In this document: one piece after another, positions 16,367 to 25,834 of the stretch
Numbering within the stretch: position 1 is the first letter of the stretch
Layout of the letters: the number at the start of each line of letters is the position of its first letter
Source: Mucilaginibacter_A sp050955045
Lineage (GTDB): Bacteria; Bacteroidota; Bacteroidia; Sphingobacteriales; Sphingobacteriaceae
Direction: 5' to 3'
Assembly (NCBI GenBank): GCA_050955045.1
Contig: JBPBQV010000032.1
Coordinates: 84,692 to 148,691 of the forward strand
DNA: 64,000 nucleotides
The notes under the pieces: model-generated
The model's input: only the letters and a program-made list of their open reading frames with translations
The model's database searches: none
Told to the model about the DNA's origin: nothing
Program-made: the position numbers and the translations under genes

Positions 16367-17335
16367 CTATCTTCCTCCTAAAAGGTACTGATTTATTGTC
16401 TTGTTTTTATCAATCAACATAGATATTCCCATACAAAAAGCAATTACAATAACTGTAATAAATGGTGTATAAACAAAGCTATACAAAAAATGCTGGTAAG
16501 GCAGCCTGAATAAATACAGGTACGAATTTAAAAAAGAACTGATAAAATATATTGGCAAAGTGTTTCTACCTAAAGTTTCAAATAATTTTAAGTTAGGCAG
16601 TTTTTTAATTAAGGTTATAGAAACTATAATTCCCGTAAAACCAGCAACGTATCGGTAGCAATCATCATAAATTCCTTTTAAATCATTCGGTTTTAATGCC
16701 ATCTCGGTAGTGTAAATATAATATTCATTTTTCCAGAAATACCAGAGTACCAAAAACACAATCAGGGAAAAAACAAAAATAATATTGTTGGTTTTAAGTT
16801 GATATTTATGGACGAGGTAACCCGCAAAAAAATACGGAATCATGTACTTGGTATAGTAAAAACCTAAACCGTTCGGAAGTAAAAGAATCAGGATAAAAAG
16901 GATTAAATAAGCAATTAAACTATCTTTAAAAAGCTTATTAATTACCATAACACTCAAGGAAGATAGTAGTAGCGACCAGATGAACCAGAAAAAGAACGGC
17001 AGGTTGTAAATGTAGTTTTTAATCCATTCAACTAAAGAATGAGAAACTTCCCAACGAAATACAAGCAGATACAAGAATGACCAGATGAGAAAAGGAATCA
17101 GGAGCTGTTTTATTCTAGCCTCAATCAATTCTTTCAAGCTCCTTTTATTTATGCTGAAATAATACAAGTAGCCACTAATTGCCATAAAAAAAGGCATATG
17201 AAAAGTGTAAATCATTTCATATAGCTTGTTATTTAGAACATCATTTTTAGTACAAAACTGCATACAATGTCCCCAAACAACCAGTATAATCGCTAATCCT
17301 TTAAACTTATCTATCAACAAATTCCTGCTCATCAT
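16367..17335 (-). CDS. acyltransferase 3 family membrane protein
   Basis: 322 aa, about ten membrane helices. The start DKFKGLAIILVVWGHCMQF carries the conserved His of the acyltransferase-3 (OafA/NolL) family, and HMPFFMAISGYLYYF (about 46-60) is its second signature. These enzymes move acetyl or other acyl groups from the cytoplasm to surface glycans. The gene is clearly more AT-rich than neighbours on both sides and free of the interspersed repeat, suggesting later acquisition. Confidence 0.85.
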   Translation of the reverse strand: MMSRNLLIDKFKGLAIILVVWGHCMQFCTKNDVLNNKLYEMIYTFHMPFFMAISGYLYYFSINKRSLKELIEARIKQLLIPFLIWSFLYLLVFRWEVSHSLVEWIKNYIYNLPFFFWFIWSLLLSSLSVMVINKLFKDSLIAYLILFILILLLPNGLGFYYTKYMIPYFFAGYLVHKYQLKTNNIIFVFSLIVFLVLWYFWKNEYYIYTTEMALKPNDLKGIYDDCYRYVAGFTGIIVSITLIKKLPNLKLFETLGRNTLPIYFISSFLNSYLYLFRLPYQHFLYSFVYTPFITVIVIAFCMGISMLIDKNKTINQYLLGGR

Positions 17336-17535
17336 TTAACTGTATCTGCAAAATATTGCCAATTATACGTACATAAGGCTCTGTTTCGATACAAGTTTAT
17401 GTAAAACACTTTTGCTGTATTTAAAAAAACAGACTTATCACATCTTTTAACAGAAAAATCAATGCTTTAATTAAAACAGCAAAAGCGTTACAAACATTCC
17501 TTCGCTTAATTGATTTCTTTTGCATAGAATTTACT

Positions 17536-17550
17536 GATAAAAGAAGTACA
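17536..17550 (+). repeat. copy of the interspersed repeat directly before the SDR start codon
   Basis: GATAAAAGAAGTACA; its last base is the A of the ATG at 17550. Confidence 0.6.
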
Positions 17551-18320
17551 TGCAATTATCCAACAATACCATTTTAATCACCGGCGGCACCTCCGGAATT
17601 GGTTTGGCTTTTGCCGAAGCATTTATGGCAGCAGGCAGTAAAGTGATTATCTGTGGCCGACGTGAAGAACGCCTGAATGATCTCCGCCAAAAAAACCCTA
17701 ATTTAATTACCAGAAAGTGTGATGTTGCCAGTGCTTCAGATCGCGAAGAATTGGCCAATTGGGTTTTGGAAAATCACCCGGAAGTGAATATTCTGATGAA
17801 TAATGCTGGCGTGCAGCTGCATTTGGATATGACGAAGCCAGCAGATTTAAGCAGGGTTTATACAGAAATTGAGACTAATGTAGTTGCGCCAATTCATCTG
17901 ACTTCTCTTTTTGCCCAGCATTTAGCAACCAGACCAGAAGCAGCTATCATCAATATTTCATCAGGTTTGGCTTTTGCGCCGCTGGCTTTTATGCCGGTTT
18001 ATTGCGCTACCAAAGCGGCTGTTCATTCGCTTACGTTGTCGCTTCGGCATCAGCTTAAAAATACTTCAGTAAAAGTTTTTGAAATTGCGCCGCCTGCGGT
18101 TGATACCGAATTAGGCCATGACCGCCGCGAAGACAAAACGCAATCGCACGGTGGTTTGCCCATTGCAGATTTTATTGCTGAAGCGATGGAAGCGTTGAAA
18201 AATAATGTTCTTGAGGCACCAATCGGGATGGCAAAAGGTTTGCGCGAAAAGCGGGAAACCATTTTTGAAGTGATGAACAATCAGGCTCCGGAAACTTTGC
18301 TTGTCAATCACGAACAATAA
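17550..18320 (+). CDS. short-chain dehydrogenase/reductase (DltE-like)
   Basis: 256 aa classical SDR: TGGTSGIG (12-19, NAD(P) binding), NNAGV (about 87), catalytic Ser in INISSGLAF (about 138) and YCATKAA (Tyr-x-x-x-Lys, about 151). C-terminal features resemble the DltE-like oxidoreductases. The substrate is unknown. It opens a plus-strand series with an M28 peptidase (35 bp on), an SPL-type radical SAM protein and a DinB-type protein, with small gaps throughout. Confidence 0.88.
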   Translation: MQLSNNTILITGGTSGIGLAFAEAFMAAGSKVIICGRREERLNDLRQKNPNLITRKCDVASASDREELANWVLENHPEVNILMNNAGVQLHLDMTKPADLSRVYTEIETNVVAPIHLTSLFAQHLATRPEAAIINISSGLAFAPLAFMPVYCATKAAVHSLTLSLRHQLKNTSVKVFEIAPPAVDTELGHDRREDKTQSHGGLPIADFIAEAMEALKNNVLEAPIGMAKGLREKRETIFEVMNNQAPETLLVNHEQ

Positions 18321-18355
18321 ATTCATATTCAACTGCAGAATCAATCTATTTCAAC

Positions 18356-19825
18356 ATGAAAAAAATATTTACCATACTGTTTTTAGCAGGTATTTCTTTG
18401 CAAAGCTATAGTCAGGTAGCTTCTAAAACTTCTTCGGCAAATAATCCTCCCGAATTATCCCTGATAAAAGAAGCAGAACTGAAAAAAGATATTTTTGAAC
18501 TGGCCGGAGATGCTTTCCGTGGAAGACGCGCCGGAACGCCGGATGAATTGCGCGCAGCCGTTTGGGTAGCTCAAAAAGCAATGGAAGCTGGCTTGAAACC
18601 TGCTGGTGATGACGGCACTTATTTTCAGTTTTATAATTTGAAAAGAACGATTACAGCTAATAGTGGCACGTTTTCCATCAACAATAAAAATTTGGCTTTG
18701 TGGAAAGAAGTTTTTCCTTCACAACCTATAGAAACACATTTGAACGGATCCGTTTTGTGGTTAAATTCTATGGCGGATACGACAAAAGATTTAAAGGGAA
18801 AAATTGTTGCTGTAAAAATTATCCCGCCTTCTCCCCTGCCGGTTTCCTGGATGAGTTTGTGGGGATTACGCTACACTTCGCTTGCTGTGCGCCAGCAAAG
18901 TTTGGCTTTGCGCAGACAAGGCGCATCAGCCATAATTTTGGTGGCCGATCAGCAAACGGAAAAATCTTTAGGTTTTGTCGGACATAATTATCAGGAAGGT
19001 TTGTACCAGTTGGAAGGAACGCCTGCATCAACCCAAAAACCGCTACCGGTTATCGTAGTTTTAGGTTCTTTTGCCGGAGATTTTCAGCAAGCTAATGCAG
19101 CGGTAAAAATTGATTTCCGCACAGAAACAAACCTGTATCCATCTGTAAATGTGGTGGCAAAAGCCGTTGGAACTGATCCTCAACTTAAAAATGAATACGT
19201 TCTATTCAGCGGTCACCATGATCATGATGGTGTTGGCGTTCCGGTTGATCGGGATTCCATCTGGAATGGTGCCGATGACAATGCTTCGGTAACTGTTGGA
19301 ATGCTGGCAATTGCCCGTGCATGGTCGGCCAAACCTGGCAAACGTTCTGCTTTATTTGTTTGGCATGGCGCAGAAGAACGCGGATTGCTGGGTTCTCGCT
19401 GGTACGCCGCGCATCCAACCGTAAAAAAAGAAGCGATTGTAGCTGTTTTAAATGGCGATATGATTGGCCGCAACGCACCGGATTCTGCGGCATTGCTCGG
19501 CACAACTTCGCACAAAAACTCTACGCAATTGGTGGATATGGCGATGAAAGCCAACCAAAATTTAACACATTTTAAGGTTGATTTTTCCTGGGACGATGCC
19601 AAGCACCCTGAAAATTGGTATTTCCGCAGCGATCATTTACCTTATGCGCAGGCTGGTATTCCTTCTATATTTTTTACCACTTTGCTTCATGCCGATTATC
19701 ACACGCCAAAAGATGAACCTGATCGTATCGATATAACTAAATTAGCAAAAATGTCTAAATGGATGTATGCAACCGGCTGGATGGTTTCGCAAACACAGCA
19801 AAAACCGGAACTGGATAAAAAGTAA
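18356..19825 (+). CDS. secreted M28 family zinc aminopeptidase
   Basis: 489 aa. Signal peptide at 1-20 (cleavage near LQSYSQ). A protease-associated-like insert occupies about 100-230. The M28 metal-binding set is visible: FSGHHDHDG (His, about 285), NGADDNAS (Asp, about 303), HGAEERGLLGS (Glu-Glu, about 337), LNGDMIGRN (Asp, about 366) and a C-terminal His in LHADYHTPKDE (about 463). It probably trims peptides in the periplasm or outside. An imperfect copy of the window repeat lies at 18463-18477. Confidence 0.9.
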   Translation: MKKIFTILFLAGISLQSYSQVASKTSSANNPPELSLIKEAELKKDIFELAGDAFRGRRAGTPDELRAAVWVAQKAMEAGLKPAGDDGTYFQFYNLKRTITANSGTFSINNKNLALWKEVFPSQPIETHLNGSVLWLNSMADTTKDLKGKIVAVKIIPPSPLPVSWMSLWGLRYTSLAVRQQSLALRRQGASAIILVADQQTEKSLGFVGHNYQEGLYQLEGTPASTQKPLPVIVVLGSFAGDFQQANAAVKIDFRTETNLYPSVNVVAKAVGTDPQLKNEYVLFSGHHDHDGVGVPVDRDSIWNGADDNASVTVGMLAIARAWSAKPGKRSALFVWHGAEERGLLGSRWYAAHPTVKKEAIVAVLNGDMIGRNAPDSAALLGTTSHKNSTQLVDMAMKANQNLTHFKVDFSWDDAKHPENWYFRSDHLPYAQAGIPSIFFTTLLHADYHTPKDEPDRIDITKLAKMSKWMYATGWMVSQTQQKPELDKK

Positions 19826-19827
19826 TT

Positions 19828-20880
19828 ATGCCTGATTTCAACCCAAAGCAAATTTTTTATACTGCTGATGCTTTAAATGAGCGTGGGAAAGAGCTTGCCC
19901 TGCAATTTCCAGAAGCAACTTTGCAGGAAGTGAAGCAGCACAACCATTTGCCGGAAACGGATTTGAACCATTACAAAGCGAAATCAGATTTGCTTGTTTT
20001 GGGGAAATTAAAATCGAAACAGATTAGGGAAAGCGGCCGCAGTTCTGATTTTATTGCGCCAAGTCTAGCCAATGGCTGTTATGGCGGTTGCGCGTATTGT
20101 TATGTAGATCGGCATAAAGTAATTAACCCAATCACGATTTTTACCAATACGGATGAGATTTTGGCTGCGGTTAATAAGCACGTAATGGCGTTGCCTTGGC
20201 CAAAAGTTCCAAACCAAACCGACCCGATTTTTTACACGTATGATATCGGCTGCAACTCTGATCTTTCTGTGGACTATGCCATTTTTAGTGGCATAAAAAC
20301 AGTATTGGAATTTTTTAAAAATCATCCGCGCGCCAAAGCTACTTTTGCTACCAAATTTGTCAATCGTGATTTGCTGGAGTTCAATCCGCAGCAAAAAGTT
20401 AGGATTCGTTTAAGCTTGATGCCAGCGGAAATCAGCAAACTGGTTGATGTTCGGACGGATAGTATTGAAAAAAGAATTGCCGTTATCAATGAATTTTTTG
20501 ATGCCGGTTACGAAGTTCATGTTAACTTTTCTCCGGTGATTGTTTACGATCGCATCCGAAATTCTAACCGCGACTGGCGCGAAGATTACCGCGAACTTTT
20601 CAGGCAGTTAAACGCAGCTGTGCGGCCGGAAGTGAAAGCGCAGATGCAGTGCGAAGTGATTTTTTTAACGCATAACGAAGCGCAGCATATCACCAATCTC
20701 GGCATCAACCCAAAAGCGGAAGAGTTGCTGTGGCTGCCCGAATTTCAGGAAACCAAACGCAGTGAGTTCGGCGGTATCAACATCCGTTATCAGCATAAAC
20801 TGAAACGCAGGATGATTGATACTTTTGTAAATATGCTAACAGAAGAAATTCCGTGGTGCGGTATCCGGTATATTTTTTAA
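19828..20880 (+). CDS. SPL-type radical SAM protein (spore photoproduct lyase-like)
   Basis: 350 aa. The radical SAM cluster motif is C84-x3-C88-x2-C91 (NGCYGGCAYCYVD), followed by DIGCNSDLSVDY and TFATKFVNRDLL, both typical of the SPL family. True SplB repairs the spore photoproduct of DNA in endospore formers. This organism gives no sign of sporulation, so the substrate may be another thymine lesion or something unrelated. It starts 2 bp after the peptidase stop codon and is followed 7 bp later by a DinB-type gene. A second, clearly different SPL-type gene lies at 29232-30332. Confidence 0.85.
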   Translation: MPDFNPKQIFYTADALNERGKELALQFPEATLQEVKQHNHLPETDLNHYKAKSDLLVLGKLKSKQIRESGRSSDFIAPSLANGCYGGCAYCYVDRHKVINPITIFTNTDEILAAVNKHVMALPWPKVPNQTDPIFYTYDIGCNSDLSVDYAIFSGIKTVLEFFKNHPRAKATFATKFVNRDLLEFNPQQKVRIRLSLMPAEISKLVDVRTDSIEKRIAVINEFFDAGYEVHVNFSPVIVYDRIRNSNRDWREDYRELFRQLNAAVRPEVKAQMQCEVIFLTHNEAQHITNLGINPKAEELLWLPEFQETKRSEFGGINIRYQHKLKRRMIDTFVNMLTEEIPWCGIRYIF

Positions 20881-20887
20881 ATAAATT

Positions 20888-21415
20888 ATGGCAGAAAATG
20901 ATTTGCCGGAAGTTTGGCTTCGCGGTCCGATTTCTGATTTTCCGCTCCTGCTTCAACCCATCGCTTTTGCTTTGATGCAAGCCCGCGAAGATGTCAATAA
21001 ATACATGGTTGATTTCCCGGATAATTTGCTTTACGAGCGGCCCGGCGGTGCTGCTTCCGTAGCTTTTCATTTGCAGCATTTAAGCGGCGTTTTGGATCGG
21101 ATGTTTACTTATGCTGAAAATATGCCGCTAAACGAAGCACAGTTAAACTGGCTTCAATCAGAAGGAAAAAATCAGGAAAAATATGGTTCTGGCAAAGATT
21201 TAGTTCAGATTTTTAATGTACAGATTGAAACTTCACTCCGAAAATTAAAGATTATTGATTTGAATTTGCTGACCGAACCACGCGGCGTTGGCCGGAAGCA
21301 ATTGCCGTCCACCGTTTTTGGTTTGCTGATCCATGCTGCCGAACATACACAACGGCATGTTGGGCAGCTTTTGGTAACTGTTAAAGTTTTGAAGGCACCA
21401 AAAAATGATCGATAA
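20888..21415 (+). CDS. DinB-like four-helix metal protein
   Basis: 175 aa, DinB/YfiT-type helix bundle. Metal-binding His positions are visible in VAFHLQHLSGVLDRM (about 60-65) and in HAAEHTQRHVGQLL (about 143-153). Members of this superfamily act as thiol transferases using bacillithiol or similar thiols; the substrate here is unknown. It is the last gene of the SDR-M28-SPL series. Its TAA stop is part of a copy of the interspersed repeat (21411-21425). Confidence 0.85.
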   Translation: MAENDLPEVWLRGPISDFPLLLQPIAFALMQAREDVNKYMVDFPDNLLYERPGGAASVAFHLQHLSGVLDRMFTYAENMPLNEAQLNWLQSEGKNQEKYGSGKDLVQIFNVQIETSLRKLKIIDLNLLTEPRGVGRKQLPSTVFGLLIHAAEHTQRHVGQLLVTVKVLKAPKNDR

Positions 21416-21425
21416 AAGAAGTATC
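21411..21425 (+). repeat. copy of the interspersed repeat across the DinB-like stop codon
   Basis: GATAAAAGAAGTATC; the TAA at 21413-21415 is the stop codon of the gene at 20888. Confidence 0.7.
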
Positions 21426-22590
21426 AGGCATTCCAGAATTCGAATTTACGTTTGGTAAAAATAGCTTTCGGGATCATTGCATTTACACCCATCGTTTGAT
21501 CAACCACCTGCGTTACTTCAAAATCAACCGCAGTGCTTGCAATGGATAAGGCTTCATTAAAAGTATAGCCCAACTCATCTTTGATAAAATTGCAGGCAGC
21601 CAAAGTTGCATTTTTCATCGCCTGGCGTAAATCTTTATCCAAACCAATGGCAATGAAATGTGTCGGCGTTTCGGCGCGTGGTTCGGTAATTTTTTTGTTT
21701 TTATGAATAACGAATTTTGCCACCAAAGTCAACGAAGCTTCTATTGCCACGCCGCTCACTTCGCCTGTTCCCTGCGCCGTGTGGCAATCGCCGGTGGTAA
21801 ATAATCCGCCTGAAACAGAAACCGGCAAAAACAAAGATGTGCCTTTTACCAATCGCTTTAAATCCAGATTTCCGCCATAAAAAGCCGGTGGAATAGAGCT
21901 GATCCGGCCCAAATCTGCCGGAGGGGAAAGTGCCATTACGCCAAAAAATGGTTTCAGCGGGATCTCAATTCCATCTTTAAACGAACCGAATTTTTTGTTT
22001 TTGTCGTATCGGTAAACAAATGTTTCCGGCGTTTTAATATCATCCGGAATGGCGCCACCGCCCGGCCAAACGCTATTCACGCCATAATTACTGCGGATTA
22101 AAATATCCTGAATCTGCACTTCCAGCATGTCGCCCGGTTCTGCGCCTTCAATAAAAATTGGTCCGGTTAAAATATGTCCGTGCAAACCAGAAGGTTCAGG
22201 TTTGATGTTTTTCAGGATCGTGATGATTTCCTGCGCGTGCTCATCAATTGGCAGATTATTTTTCTGGTAAAATTCTTCCGGATTTTTTTTGTTGATGCCA
22301 ACCGTGTTGATGGTTTCAATGGCTACAATTTGCCCCAAATTTACGGTTGCAACTGGTTTTACATCGGCACCGTAAAAACCGTTCACCATATTTTCCGGAA
22401 TTGTTCTGATCGTGATATCCGGTTTGATGGCTTTTACAGATGCTTCTTTTATCGGCATAAATTCATCCAAAGCTGATGCTGTTGCTGTTAAACTCGCGGC
22501 AGTTATTGCTGCAATTCCACCTAAACTTGTTTTTTTAATAAAATTCCGCCTTGAATTTTCCGGTTGTGGGTTTGGTAAGTTTTTATTCAT
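21424..22590 (-). CDS. acetamidase/formamidase family protein with Tat-type signal
   Basis: 388 aa. The N-terminus has a twin-arginine motif SRRNFIKK (13-20) and a hydrophobic stretch ending near residue 42, so it is probably exported folded. The body matches the acetamidase/formamidase family: HGHILTGPIFIEGAEPGDML (about 135-155), GDCHTAQGTGEVSGVAIE (about 264-281) and a C-terminal VTQVVDQTMGVNAMIPKAIF. The family hydrolyses short amides to acid plus ammonia. It is a single gene, convergent with the DinB-like gene. It holds a perfect-consensus copy of the repeat at 22439-22453, encoding IKEAS. Confidence 0.88.
   Translation of the reverse strand: MNKNLPNPQPENSRRNFIKKTSLGGIAAITAASLTATASALDEFMPIKEASVKAIKPDITIRTIPENMVNGFYGADVKPVATVNLGQIVAIETINTVGINKKNPEEFYQKNNLPIDEHAQEIITILKNIKPEPSGLHGHILTGPIFIEGAEPGDMLEVQIQDILIRSNYGVNSVWPGGGAIPDDIKTPETFVYRYDKNKKFGSFKDGIEIPLKPFFGVMALSPPADLGRISSIPPAFYGGNLDLKRLVKGTSLFLPVSVSGGLFTTGDCHTAQGTGEVSGVAIEASLTLVAKFVIHKNKKITEPRAETPTHFIAIGLDKDLRQAMKNATLAACNFIKDELGYTFNEALSIASTAVDFEVTQVVDQTMGVNAMIPKAIFTKRKFEFWNA
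22439..22453 (-). repeat. perfect-consensus intragenic copy of the interspersed repeat
   Basis: GATGCTTCTTTTATC inside the acetamidase gene. Other intragenic copies: 7149-7163 (dxr), 8919-8933 (GH3), 13156-13170 (dihydroorotase-like), 24822-24836, 25058-25072, 25290-25304 and 25730-25744 (tilS), 26806-26820 (OstA-like), 30292-30306 (SPL), 37231-37245 (L,D-transpeptidase), 46153-46167 and 46535-46549 (glycosyltransferase), 53629-53643 and 54279-54293 and 55655-55669 (GH28). Confidence 0.7.
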
Positions 22591-22709
22591 CTTTTTTCAA
22601 TATTAAAACAATCCTTTTTTCTAAAATTAAACATTTATTTTCTGCGGAAAAGTATTTTCTCTGATACAAACCACAGCACATCAGCCTGAAAAAATTGTAC
22701 CTTTAAAAC

Positions 22710-23294
22710 ATGTCTGCCACACCATTACAACAAGCGTTCGCAAAATTCGATGCACATAACGCAACCGATCCGAACCAGGAAGAATTTGAAGGAAAAACCT
22801 ATCCAAAAGAAGTATTGTACGCCGGGCGGATGACGAAAAAGCTGAACGATTACGCGCCTGATGCACCGGAATACATGCAGCTGGCCGTTCGGTGCCAGCA
22901 TATAGGCCGGTGGGAAATTGCGCGCGATTCTTATCCGATGGACCGGCCGGGTTATTTGATGTGGAGAAGTCAGCTGAAACTGCACCATACCAAAATTGCC
23001 GGGCCGATTTTGGCGGAAGTTGGTTATGATGAAGAAACGATCAACAAGGTGAAAGCACTTTTACTCAAAAAAAACCTCAACCAAAACCCGGATACACAAC
23101 TGATTGAAGATGTGATCTGCCTGGTTTTTGTAGAATTTTACCTGGATGATTTCACCAAAAAACACAGCGAAGAAAAGATGGTTGATATTTTGCGGAAAAC
23201 GCTTAAAAAGATTTCGCCGCAAGGAATTGAAGCAGCTTTAAAAATCAGCATGACGGAACACGTAAAAGATTTGATTATGCAGGCTGCTTCCTGA
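22710..23294 (+). CDS. DUF4202 family protein
   Basis: 194 aa, soluble, helical. The ordered phrases KTYPKEVLYAGRMT, QLAVRCQHIGRWEI, YLMWRSQLKLHH and LIEDVICLVFVEFYL are those of DUF4202, a family with an HD-like set of His and Asp residues (RCQH, LKLHH, ED). That suggests a metal-dependent hydrolase, but this is unproved. It is a single gene, divergent from the acetamidase gene. Confidence 0.82.
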   Translation: MSATPLQQAFAKFDAHNATDPNQEEFEGKTYPKEVLYAGRMTKKLNDYAPDAPEYMQLAVRCQHIGRWEIARDSYPMDRPGYLMWRSQLKLHHTKIAGPILAEVGYDEETINKVKALLLKKNLNQNPDTQLIEDVICLVFVEFYLDDFTKKHSEEKMVDILRKTLKKISPQGIEAALKISMTEHVKDLIMQAAS

Positions 23295-23406
23295 TTGTCA
23301 AACAATTATAATAATTGTTTTATCCATTTAATATGGATATAGATCAAGCAAAACAAATTTCCGCTAATACTACTTTTACCCGGATAAAATCAATATCTAA
23401 ACAAAA

Positions 23407-23829
23407 ATGAAAAGAAATGCAACCGCCGTTTGGAACGGAACCGGAAAAGATGGAAACGGTAAAATCAACTCACAAAGCGGCGTTTTAAACAACAGCCAGT
23501 TCTCTTATAAAACCCGTTTTGAAGATGGCATCGGCACAAACCCGGAAGAACTAATTGCAGCTGCACACGCCGGTTGTTTTTCGATGCAATTGAGCTTTAA
23601 TATTTCTGCGGAAGGTATCACTCCGGAAGAAATTACCACCAAAGCAGATGTAAACGTGAATCCTGCAAAAGGCGAAATTGACACTATCCATTTGGATGTA
23701 AAAGTAAAAGCAACCGGTTTATCCCAGGAAAAATTTGATGCTTTGGTAGCTCATGCGAAAGAAAACTGCCCGGTTTCTAAACTGGTAAAAGCAGCAGAAA
23801 TCACTATCAGTTCCGAATTGCTTGCATAA
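23407..23829 (+). CDS. OsmC-family thiol peroxidase
   Basis: 140 aa. The two redox Cys of the OsmC/Ohr family are present, in HAGCFSMQL (about 57) and KENCPVSKLV (about 121). The N-terminus (RNATAVWNGTGKDGNGKI) is that of the OsmC subgroup, which reduces organic and hydrogen peroxides in the cytoplasm. It is a single gene with its own terminator at 23849-23880. Confidence 0.92.
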   Translation: MKRNATAVWNGTGKDGNGKINSQSGVLNNSQFSYKTRFEDGIGTNPEELIAAAHAGCFSMQLSFNISAEGITPEEITTKADVNVNPAKGEIDTIHLDVKVKATGLSQEKFDALVAHAKENCPVSKLVKAAEITISSELLA

Positions 23830-23848
23830 TTCTTTAAGCAGAAAAACG

Positions 23849-23880
23849 AAAAAGTGAAGTGTTCCTGCTTCACTTTTTTT
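23849..23880 (+). terminator. terminator of the OsmC gene
   Basis: Stem AAAAAGTGAAG / CTTCACTTTTT with an 8-nt loop and a T-run. Confidence 0.8.
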
Positions 23881-23895
23881 GTTTAAAAACCTTTT

Positions 23896-23909
23896 GATGC
23901 TGTTTTACC
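23896..23909 (-). repeat. copy of the interspersed repeat
   Basis: GATGCTGTTTTACC (one T short) between the OsmC terminator and the convergent gene at 23964. Confidence 0.5.
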
Positions 23910-23963
23910 GGCTATTTTTTGGGGCCTGTTTTTTCTTACAAAAACCTTTCTTCAACAGCAAAC

Positions 23964-24446
23964 TCACTTTCCCAGTTCATTCAAAACGGCACGTTCCAGT
24001 TCATTCGGATACATCGAGCCGATGATGTAAACCAAACCATCACGGTCTGTTAGATGCACGGCAGATTTACCACCGGTATAAAAACGAATCGTTCCTTTTT
24101 TATGCAGGTTGTAAACCGGATTGTTCAAAAAATACCGGCTGTACGATTTTTGTTCTACGTGCGTAATGCTGTTCAAATCGATTTTAACCAGTTGCGTAGT
24201 CCACAAACCATCAATCAGCACACTTTTATTAACCACGCGGATGCGAAAGTGAAGGATAAAACCCATTACAATAGAAATCACCAAAATACCAAAACCAACA
24301 ATCAACAGCAGATCGCCTTTGCGTTCCCGTTCTATCGTAAAAAAATAAATGGCAAAACAAAGTATGGATAATGCCAAACGAATAGTAATCGGGATAAACT
24401 CTCGGCCAAGGTATTGCTTTTCTGTAAAAGCCGGTTTGTTGCTCAT
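23964..24446 (-). CDS. two-helix membrane protein with PH-like domain
   Basis: 160 aa. Two membrane helices (about 20-40 and 46-68) are followed by a soluble domain with the strand pattern of bacterial PH-like (YdbT-type) proteins: RIRVVNKSVLIDGLW, LVKIDLNSITHVEQK, KGTIRFYTGGKSAVHL. The role is unknown. Its start overlaps the stop of tilS by 4 bases, so the two are probably co-translated. Confidence 0.68.
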   Translation of the reverse strand: MSNKPAFTEKQYLGREFIPITIRLALSILCFAIYFFTIERERKGDLLLIVGFGILVISIVMGFILHFRIRVVNKSVLIDGLWTTQLVKIDLNSITHVEQKSYSRYFLNNPVYNLHKKGTIRFYTGGKSAVHLTDRDGLVYIIGSMYPNELERAVLNELGK

Positions 24447-25783
24447 AAAACAGTGTTGTACAATTCGAAGATAACAACTTTTTTGGTGCTTCGCTGCACT
24501 TTGTACCGGTCATCCAAACGATAACCAGCCAGCCAGATGATTTCGCCGTTGCCATTTACCAGTACCGGAATTACCGGTTTTTGATGTATTGGGACTTTTT
24601 GATGGACAAAAAAGTCGCTCAGTTTTTGCCGGTGCTGCATGCCCAACGGGAAAAAATAATCACCAATTTGCCAGTTTCTGATGGTTAACGGGAAAATTAC
24701 TTTTGCAGCATCAACAGAAGCGGCCATCGGATTATTTTTGATAATTAGCGCATTTTCATCATGCAAAAGTTTCAGTTTAAAATTTTGAAAAAAGACCTCA
24801 TCTTGATTTTTACCGATCAGTAATGCTTCTTTTACCAGTGTTTTTTTGGATTGAATAATGATTTCTGTTCGATCTAAAAAAATGTTGTGCGAAGGCGATT
24901 CGAAAATTTTGCCAGAATGTTTATCCAGAGAAAGTATTAAATCAGCAACAACCTGTTCGCTGAAATTGAATTCACGCAGCAAACCAAAAGTTAATAATTG
25001 CTGCGGATAGAATTTTTTCAAATCCGAAATCTTAATCCGTGTCTCCAATTTTAGGTTGATAAAAACAGCATCACGCGTTAACTGCAACTGGTTTTCCAGT
25101 AATTGCTCCAGCTGCCGGAAATGTTCCAGGTTTTGCTCAAATGTTTTTTCCAGTTTTGGGTTGATTTCTTTCAACTTCGGCACTACTTCCAGCCGGATTT
25201 TATTGCGTGCGTATTTTGTAGAAGCGTTGGAACTGTCTTCCACAAAATCCAGTTTTTCATCCACACAAATCCGATCAATACTTTCCCTTGATAAAAACAG
25301 CATTGGCCGCACTAATTTTCCGTTTTTAGGTAAAATTCCATGCATTCCGGCAATTCCCGTTCCGCGTGTTAAATTTAATAAAACGGTTTCTACCGCATCA
25401 TTTTGGTGATGTGCCAAGGCGATAACTTCAAAATCCTGTTCGGCACAAATTTTTTCAAACCAATTGTAGCGTAACTGGCGAGCCGCCATTTGGATAGAAA
25501 TATGGTTTTCGGCAGCAAAATCGGATGTGTTAAATTGCGTTAAAAAAAACGGAACCTGCAGCTGATCAGCTAAATTTGCAGTAAAATCCTGATCCCGCCT
25601 GGATTCTGCTCCGCGCAGCTGGAAATTGCAATGCGCAATGGCAAAATCAAAACCGGAACTTTTAAGCAGATGCGCTAGTAAAACAGAATCTTTGCCGCCG
25701 CTAACTGTTGCCAACACTTTTTTTGGTGTGGTAAAAAGAGCATGATGCTCTGCAAATTCCAAAAATTGTTTTACGGGCAGCAT
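24443..25783 (-). CDS. tilS: tRNA(Ile)-lysidine synthetase
   Basis: 446 aa. The PP-loop VSGGKDS (27-33) binds ATP. Family phrases IAHCNFQLRG (about 49), HHQNDAVETVLLNLTRGTGI (about 125-144) and LDFVEDSSNASTKYARNKIRLEVVP complete the N-terminal domain, and the C-terminal domain ends near WLAGYRLDDRYKV. TilS turns C34 of tRNA-Ile(CAU) into lysidine so that it reads AUA, and is essential. Four copies of the window repeat lie inside the gene. Confidence 0.95.
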   Translation of the reverse strand: MLPVKQFLEFAEHHALFTTPKKVLATVSGGKDSVLLAHLLKSSGFDFAIAHCNFQLRGAESRRDQDFTANLADQLQVPFFLTQFNTSDFAAENHISIQMAARQLRYNWFEKICAEQDFEVIALAHHQNDAVETVLLNLTRGTGIAGMHGILPKNGKLVRPMLFLSRESIDRICVDEKLDFVEDSSNASTKYARNKIRLEVVPKLKEINPKLEKTFEQNLEHFRQLEQLLENQLQLTRDAVFINLKLETRIKISDLKKFYPQQLLTFGLLREFNFSEQVVADLILSLDKHSGKIFESPSHNIFLDRTEIIIQSKKTLVKEALLIGKNQDEVFFQNFKLKLLHDENALIIKNNPMAASVDAAKVIFPLTIRNWQIGDYFFPLGMQHRQKLSDFFVHQKVPIHQKPVIPVLVNGNGEIIWLAGYRLDDRYKVQRSTKKVVIFELYNTVL

Positions 25784-25834
25784 CAGGCCAAATTTAAATG
25801 ATTTAATTACCCGTCAAAAATTTAATTTTGTACC

